DNA from: Lentimicrobiaceae bacterium
Lineage (GTDB): Bacteria; Bacteroidota; Bacteroidia; Bacteroidales; JALOCA01
Length of the DNA stretch: 32,223 nucleotides
Assembly (NCBI GenBank): GCA_023227965.1
Contig: JALOCA010000036.1
Coordinates: forward strand, 1 to 32,223
Direction: 5' to 3'
Shown here: in pieces, positions 26,666 to 32,223 of the stretch
Layout: every line of letters begins with the position of its first letter
Position numbering within the stretch: the stretch's first letter is position 1
Program-made: the position numbers and the translations under genes
Notes under the pieces: generated by a model
Database searches by the model: none
Told to the model about the DNA's origin: nothing
The model's input: only the letters and a program-made list of their open reading frames with translations

Positions 26666-27160
26666 ATGAAAACCATAAATAAAAAAATGATATGTGTTTC
26701 CCTGATGCTTTTTTTGAGTATTGCATTAAAGGCACAAAATTTTTCGGCCACCTATGATTATGATGCCAACGGAAACAGAATCAGTGTAACCGTTATATAT
26801 ATGGGTTATGAGGAAAAAACGGTTCTTGCAGATACCAGTCTGCTTTTGCCGGATACAGTACTACCAGGTGATGGATGGAACAAAAAAATTACGGAAACAC
26901 TGGATAACTTTATAGTAACTATTTATCCGAATCCAACACAAGGAAAGTTGTGTGTGGAAATAGGTGGGGCTTCGGTAGAGCAATTATCTGCTAAAGGAAA
27001 TGCCATTAAGTTATGGGATATGCAGAGCAGGCTGTTGAAAAACATCAGCCCGCTTACTCAATATAATTTCATTGATCTTTCCGGGAACGTTGCAGGTACA
27101 TATTTATTAAAGATATATGCAGGTGGCAGGTCGAAGGAGTATAAAATTGTGAAAAATTAG
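26666..27160 (+). CDS. Small secreted protein: single YD-like motif plus T9SS type A sorting domain
   Basis: 164 residues. A signal peptide is cleaved near A23 (KAQ). The mature protein opens with Y30-D-Y-D-A-N-G-N-R38, which fits the YxYDxxGN/R core of RHS/YD repeats, here as a single copy. A spacer rich in Asp, Leu, Pro and Thr follows. Residues 82-164 form a type A T9SS C-terminal domain (IYPNPTQGKL near 86-95, GTYLLKIYAGGR and terminal KIVKN), which directs export across the outer membrane and cell-surface attachment. It sits between a fibre-like gene and an RHS gene, 108 and 124 bases away. The role is unknown; the YD motif suggests structural kinship with the RHS neighbour. Confidence 0.82.
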   Translation: MKTINKKMICVSLMLFLSIALKAQNFSATYDYDANGNRISVTVIYMGYEEKTVLADTSLLLPDTVLPGDGWNKKITETLDNFIVTIYPNPTQGKLCVEIGGASVEQLSAKGNAIKLWDMQSRLLKNISPLTQYNFIDLSGNVAGTYLLKIYAGGRSKEYKIVKN

Positions 27161-27194
27161 TCTGTTTATTATGTAATCGAAAATCATTCTTCAT

Positions 27195-27256
27195 GATGAA
27201 ACCCATATGTATTCACTATACAAATAAAAATAATTTTAAAGCATGTGGGTTCCATC
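27195..27256. repeat. Imperfect inverted repeat before the RHS gene
   Basis: GATGAAACCCATATG (27195-27209) and CATGTGGGTTCCATC (27242-27256) are complementary at 13 of 15 positions around a 32-base AT-rich loop; one of the two mismatches would be a G-U pair in RNA. No T-run follows, so it is not a standard terminator. It ends 28 bases before the RHS start codon and could structure the leader or bind a protein. Confidence 0.5.
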
Positions 27257-27284
27257 AGACCTTTAAAAAACAAATTATATTCTG

Positions 27285-30200
27285 ATGAAAAAGATATTTC
27301 TTGTATTATTAATTTTACTATCCGGAACCGGCACACTCCTTGCCCAAAGTTGCGATTTTACCCCAAATGTCATTTTAACAGATTCGTTATGCAACTTGAC
27401 TGATACATTACAAAATAGTAATGCTACACTTACGGCACGTGATAAAATTGTTTTCACTTCCGGTTTTCATGTGGGTGCCGCCGAATTGTATAACCATGTT
27501 TTTACTGCCAATACCAACCACTCTTTGGCAAACCAGACTGTTAGCTACGAAGAAGAACCTGTTAACGGGCTTACAAGGGCATTAGACAAGGAACATTGCA
27601 TCCCCGGAACCATAGGTGGCAACATAGACATAAGCCCCGGCGGGGCAGCCACTTATCAGCTTCCTATACAGGTATCACCCGGAACCCATGGTATGCAACC
27701 AGATTTAGGAATAATATACAATAGCCAGAGTGGAAACGGGTTACTTGGCTATGGCTGGCACCTGGCTGGTCTGTCGTCCATTTCAAGAACCAGTAAAAAC
27801 CCCTACTACGACGGAACATATAATGCCGTGGCATTAACACCAAATGATGCTCTTATACTGGATGGCGCACGGCTTATCAGTACTGCTGAAAATGTATATT
27901 CCCCGGAAAACAACCCTTACGTGCGTGTAGTTTTTAACGGTACCGGTTTTACGGTAACCACACAGGACGGGATGGTTACGGAATATGGTAATACTCCGGA
28001 ATCACGTGTACAACCGGATAACTGCCCGGTGGCTTTGTCATGGCTCGTTAATAAAATTACCGACCCCGAAGGTAATTACATACAATTTGTATATACCGGC
28101 GATGATGCTACCGGCGAATACCGCATCAGCGAGATTAATTATACCGGCAACAGCAATGCAGGGCTGGAACCATATAACAGTGTGCGGTTTTTGTACGACC
28201 TGCGTACCGACAAAAACACCGCATATGTAACCGGTTATCCCATAACGCAAAGCGTGTTGCTTACAGGTATTAGAGTAATATGTGAGGATGTAGTTGCTAA
28301 AGAATATACTTTTACCTATTATAAAGATGAAAACAGCCCCGACCAATACAGTAAACTCAACCAGATAGATTTTACTGCCGATGGTATTACTTATAATCCT
28401 ACTATTATTAATTGGGGGCCTGGAAATAGTTTTACAACACAGATAACTAATAGTACATGGTACCTTACAAGATATAATTTTTTTGATTTTGGCGATTTCA
28501 ATGATGACGGAAGAACTGATGCCGTTAATTACAGAAAAGATGACCGGGAAATAACAGTAGATATGAAACAAGTGGATGGTACATATACCTCCTGTTTAAT
28601 ATACTTGCCACCGGAACATGAAAGCTATAATTATGAAGAACAACCTGATTATTCCATAACGGTTTCTGATTTATATGAACTTAAAGATTTATCTGTTATA
28701 GATTGGAACAACGATGGACAGGATGAAATTTTAATTAATTATATTGACTCAAGAACAATAGAGTACAATCCTTTACCCCATTCTGACCCTAATTATGCGT
28801 ATCATCATTTTGAGTATAGCATACATAATAATATCAATGCTTATGCATTCAGCAACGGAAACTTTACTCTTTCCGGTACTAATGAAATTGTTGTCGCGTC
28901 TCCAGACCCTATACAAAATGTAGATAGTTACCAATATTATTACGGCGATTTTAATTACGATGGCAAAATCGACCGGTTGACCATAAAAAGCGGCGAATTA
29001 TTTCGTTGTACAGATAACACAGGCGTAAGTGTAGCAAGTTTGCCGGTAATTACCAACATTAAGGATATTAAAATAGTGGATTTCGATGGTGATGAGCAAA
29101 CGGAATTTTTAACACTTACCAGCGAAGGAATCCCCCACATCTGGAAATACAATGGAACTACTTTTATTGATATCTATACACCAGGAACAGTCGCGAAGTT
29201 TGGAGAGCCTGAAGATCTTTATACCGGAGATTTTAATGGCGATGGAAAATCAGATATTCTTTCAGAAATTAACAACTACTGGGTGTTATTATATTCGGAT
29301 GGGAAAACGTATACAGAAAAAAATGCAGGACATTATATGCCTTTTGTTACAGATTCTGAATATGGAGGAGGTATTATAATAGAAGATATTAATAATGATG
29401 GATTATCTGATATTATTTATACAAGATACGGCACTATCATTATATGGTTTTCAAATGGTTGTAATGGAGACCATGCGTTTTTCACTCTTTTTGGCTATTA
29501 TGACTTGTTTTCGTATCCTCATACATTACAAAATTTTTTATTTGATGTATTGGATTTAAATAATGATGGACAAAAAGAATTGGTATATGGAATGAAACTC
29601 TGTTACCAAACAACCGTTGATCCAATTTCTATTATTTCATTTAACAATTTATTAAAAGATTATACTTTAGTGCACACCATTACCAACGGGCTAAATAATA
29701 CTTCCACTTTTACTTATTCTGTTTACAATGACAACAGGGAATTCAGTTCAACTTTTCCAAGACCGGAATTTCCCGTTAAACTTTTCAGGGGGGCAAGACT
29801 GTTGGCAAGTAACTTGCAAACCGTAAATGGTTATAGCACCTGGCAAAATGTAAATTATACATACGAGGATGCCTACCTGCACGAGCAGGGACTGGGATTT
29901 TTAGGATATAAAAACGTTACTATTGATAACCAGCTAAACCATTTAGTCTCTACATCCAGCTATAGTTTTACTATTCCAGGCAATACATCGGTATATTCTC
30001 CATGGCTTTCTACTACCAGTATTACCAAAAATAACATCCCGATCGCCTCTTCTTCCAATACATTAAGTGCTATGGGAGGTAATATCAGCCAAAAGCTTTT
30101 TGTGCCTATAGTAACTTCTTCCACTTCGAATGATCATTTGAGAAATAACAGCATTACCAATGCCATCGTTACTTTTAATGCCATCACTGGCAGGATAGAA

Positions 30201-32223
30201 AAGAAAACCTCGGCTACTTCTGATGGCTGGAGTACCGAAACCCAATCGGATTTTGCCACCATATCCAATAATGTAAGCAGGTTAACACAAACCATTTTTA
30301 AAAAAATGAAGGGCACCGATATTTATTACGATACCGTGGCATATACTTACGATACCCAGAAACCACTCCGCCTTGTTTCCCAAAAGGAACATGGTTTGAT
30401 AACCACTAGCTATATCGCTTTTAACCCTTATGGCAACCCCATAGCTATAAGCATAACCACCAATAGCGGAACCCGTAGCAGCAGTTGTACCTACGATGCC
30501 AAAGGGCGCTTTGTGCTGACGGGTACCAATGCGGCAGGATACACTTCTTCTGTGGGTTACCGTAAAACGGATGGAGCCATGCTTACTGCTACTGACCCAA
30601 ACCTGCTTACCACAAAATATACTTATACACAACAGGGCGGAAGCCTGATCACTACAATTACTAATCCCGATCTTACAAGCTCAACCACCACCCTTGCCTG
30701 GGACAATACCGAAAACGGGCTGTACAGTATGCATAACCTTGCCACCGACGGTAGCAACGGTACTACGTTTTATAATGCCGGAGGGCAAAAAGTAAAGGAA
30801 AACATTTCTGGCTATATGAATGCTACACTCACTACTACTTATTCTTATTATCCTGACGGAAACCTTTACACCACCCTCCCACCCGGTTACGAAACTCCAA
30901 ATATCTATGTTTATTACTCCGACGGACGTATGCATACATTAACAGGACATAACCTGAATATGCAATACAGCTACAGCGGCAGTGCCGTTACCGTTACCGA
31001 TAACATTTCCGGAACAACCCAAACCAGATATTCCGATGCATTAGGCAATGTAACAAATGTAAACGGGACCATGGGAAATATTACTTACCTGTATTATGCT
31101 TCCGGAAAGGTAAAGCAAATAACTGCTGTGGATAACATCACTGCTATGACCTACGATGTATTCGGCAACCAGCTTAGCCTTACCGACCCGGATGCAGGCA
31201 TTACCAATTACCGTTATAACGGTTTTGGAGAATTGGTTTACCAGAAAGATGCCAAAGAGCAGGTGATAAATTGCACCTACGACAATGCCGGCAGAATAAC
31301 ATCCAAAACCGGAGATAATATAGATATAACATGCAGCTATAACGAAACCCCTGGCAGACTTGGTTTACTGCAGAGTACCAGCCGAAATGGTGTTACGGAA
31401 TCGTACGGCTACGATGATCTGTGCCGACCGGTTAGCGTTACCACTTCCGGCAGCGGAAAAACCTTTGTTACCACTAATGAATACAATAACCTGGGACAGG
31501 TAAGCTATGTCCATTATCCTACAGGACTTTCCGTAATGTACGAATACGATAACACAGGCAACCTGCAAAAAATTTATAATGCAGCTAATACGACTATTCC
31601 CCTGTGGAGTGGTGATGCCAGAAACAATCGTAACCAGTGGACAAACTATACGTTTGGCAACGGAAAAACAACCACCTTGAATTATGACAATAATTACCGG
31701 CTGCAAAGTATGGTTACGCCTGGTGTACAGAGCCTTGGATTTACCTTTAATGACGAAGGGCAACTTACAAACCGTACGGAAGGTGATTTATCTGAAAGTT
31801 TTGTTTATGACGACCTTAACAGACTTACTACCGCTACCGTAGCAGGTTGTAGCTCTGTAAGTACTGGTTATTTTGTTAATGGCAATGATAATGGTAATAT
31901 AAAAAACACTACCTTAGCCGGTGAATTTACTTATTTGCAGGAGTGGCCCCATGCGGTGCAAACGGTAAGCGGACGACCAAACAAGGACCCATCGCCAGCG
32001 AAAACCACCACCAGCAGCTTTACTGCCGACAATAAAATACTGGAAATGGATAACCAGACTTACAAAAACACCTTTACCTACTCTCCTTCCGGCGAACGTT
32101 TTAAGGTTGGCCATTATGAAGGAGAAAATATTTCGTCATCCAAAATGTATGTAGGTAACAGTGAATTTGTATTGGACGGCGCAGGCAATATTATAACCAG
32201 CCGTACCTTTATTTATACACCTA
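27285..32223 (+). CDS. Giant SpvB/FG-GAP-like/RHS-repeat exported protein, 3' end outside window
   Basis: Open reading frame of 1646 codons with no stop before the window end. A signal peptide ends near A20 (LLAQ). A short coathanger-like segment follows (TARDKIVFTSGFHV, about 50-70). From I110 comes an SpvB/TcdB-type N-terminal domain (GGNIDISPGGAATYQLPI, GLLGYGWHLAGLSSISR). Seven Asp/Asn-rich loops resembling FG-GAP or VCBS calcium sites start at D404, D473, D555, D599, D649, D701 and D757 (pattern DxNxDGxxD). From about residue 1015 onward are RHS/YD repeats (TYDVFGN, TYDNAGR, EYDNTGN, VYDDLNR). In known relatives such shells enclose a C-terminal toxin or effector; here that end is not visible. 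Expected at the cell surface or secreted. Confidence 0.88.
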   Translation, partial: MKKIFLVLLILLSGTGTLLAQSCDFTPNVILTDSLCNLTDTLQNSNATLTARDKIVFTSGFHVGAAELYNHVFTANTNHSLANQTVSYEEEPVNGLTRALDKEHCIPGTIGGNIDISPGGAATYQLPIQVSPGTHGMQPDLGIIYNSQSGNGLLGYGWHLAGLSSISRTSKNPYYDGTYNAVALTPNDALILDGARLISTAENVYSPENNPYVRVVFNGTGFTVTTQDGMVTEYGNTPESRVQPDNCPVALSWLVNKITDPEGNYIQFVYTGDDATGEYRISEINYTGNSNAGLEPYNSVRFLYDLRTDKNTAYVTGYPITQSVLLTGIRVICEDVVAKEYTFTYYKDENSPDQYSKLNQIDFTADGITYNPTIINWGPGNSFTTQITNSTWYLTRYNFFDFGDFNDDGRTDAVNYRKDDREITVDMKQVDGTYTSCLIYLPPEHESYNYEEQPDYSITVSDLYELKDLSVIDWNNDGQDEILINYIDSRTIEYNPLPHSDPNYAYHHFEYSIHNNINAYAFSNGNFTLSGTNEIVVASPDPIQNVDSYQYYYGDFNYDGKIDRLTIKSGELFRCTDNTGVSVASLPVITNIKDIKIVDFDGDEQTEFLTLTSEGIPHIWKYNGTTFIDIYTPGTVAKFGEPEDLYTGDFNGDGKSDILSEINNYWVLLYSDGKTYTEKNAGHYMPFVTDSEYGGGIIIEDINNDGLSDIIYTRYGTIIIWFSNGCNGDHAFFTLFGYYDLFSYPHTLQNFLFDVLDLNNDGQKELVYGMKLCYQTTVDPISIISFNNLLKDYTLVHTITNGLNNTSTFTYSVYNDNREFSSTFPRPEFPVKLFRGARLLASNLQTVNGYSTWQNVNYTYEDAYLHEQGLGFLGYKNVTIDNQLNHLVSTSSYSFTIPGNTSVYSPWLSTTSITKNNIPIASSSNTLSAMGGNISQKLFVPIVTSSTSNDHLRNNSITNAIVTFNAITGRIEKKTSATSDGWSTETQSDFATISNNVSRLTQTIFKKMKGTDIYYDTVAYTYDTQKPLRLVSQKEHGLITTSYIAFNPYGNPIAISITTNSGTRSSSCTYDAKGRFVLTGTNAAGYTSSVGYRKTDGAMLTATDPNLLTTKYTYTQQGGSLITTITNPDLTSSTTTLAWDNTENGLYSMHNLATDGSNGTTFYNAGGQKVKENISGYMNATLTTTYSYYPDGNLYTTLPPGYETPNIYVYYSDGRMHTLTGHNLNMQYSYSGSAVTVTDNISGTTQTRYSDALGNVTNVNGTMGNITYLYYASGKVKQITAVDNITAMTYDVFGNQLSLTDPDAGITNYRYNGFGELVYQKDAKEQVINCTYDNAGRITSKTGDNIDITCSYNETPGRLGLLQSTSRNGVTESYGYDDLCRPVSVTTSGSGKTFVTTNEYNNLGQVSYVHYPTGLSVMYEYDNTGNLQKIYNAANTTIPLWSGDARNNRNQWTNYTFGNGKTTTLNYDNNYRLQSMVTPGVQSLGFTFNDEGQLTNRTEGDLSESFVYDDLNRLTTATVAGCSSVSTGYFVNGNDNGNIKNTTLAGEFTYLQEWPHAVQTVSGRPNKDPSPAKTTTSSFTADNKILEMDNQTYKNTFTYSPSGERFKVGHYEGENISSSKMYVGNSEFVLDGAGNIITSRTFIYTP

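Noticed and set aside
28038..28571. 177-residue open frame antisense inside the RHS gene
   Set aside because: Isoleucine/serine-rich shadow of the continuous plus-strand frame, which has clear SpvB and FG-GAP-like motifs.
1..32223. tRNA genes, rRNA genes and CRISPR arrays
   Set aside because: Scanned by eye in all intergenic gaps; no cloverleaf, no rRNA-like sequence and no regularly spaced identical repeats were found.

Overview
The window comes from a Bacteroidota chromosome, most likely a Bacteroidales-like lineage. Four things point there: the gene order of its division and cell-wall cluster, the TTTG-N19-TAnnTTTG promoter upstream of rplM, a C-terminal type IX secretion (T9SS) sorting domain, and SprB-type repeats. 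It is AT-rich by eye, and starts are not preceded by strong Shine-Dalgarno sequences. I could not determine the species.

Bases 1-14641 (+) hold a nearly complete dcw cluster: the tail of rsmH, then ftsL, ftsI, murE, mraY, murD, ftsW, murG, murC, ftsQ, ftsA, ftsZ and a GatB/YqeY gene. Genes overlap or are separated by a few bases, except for 96 bases before ftsZ. They build the lipid-linked peptidoglycan precursor (MurC, MurD, MurE, MraY, MurG) and assemble the septal synthase and Z ring (FtsW, FtsI, FtsL, FtsQ, FtsA, FtsZ). murF and ddl are absent from the cluster.

Bases 14694-17429 (-) hold a ribosomal operon, transcribed rplM-rpsI-rpsB-tsf. It converges on the dcw cluster at a symmetric bidirectional terminator. 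A consensus Bacteroidota promoter lies upstream of rplM, and a strong hairpin lies in the rpsI-rpsB gap.

Bases 17625-24236 are metabolic: a stand-alone urocanate hydratase (-), then an SDR oxidoreductase and two tandem paralogous long-chain acyl-CoA synthetases (+), ending in an intrinsic terminator.

Bases 24237-25099 carry no convincing gene. They hold a REP-like palindrome, a 9-bp tandem repeat and other short repeats, plus a possible promoter.

Bases 25100-32223 (+) hold three consecutive exported proteins: a SprB-repeat fibre-like protein, a small protein joining one YD/RHS-like motif to a T9SS sorting domain, and a giant SpvB/FG-GAP-like/RHS protein that runs off the window (1646 residues visible, no stop). 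This surface/toxin-like locus is the best candidate for an undescribed system.
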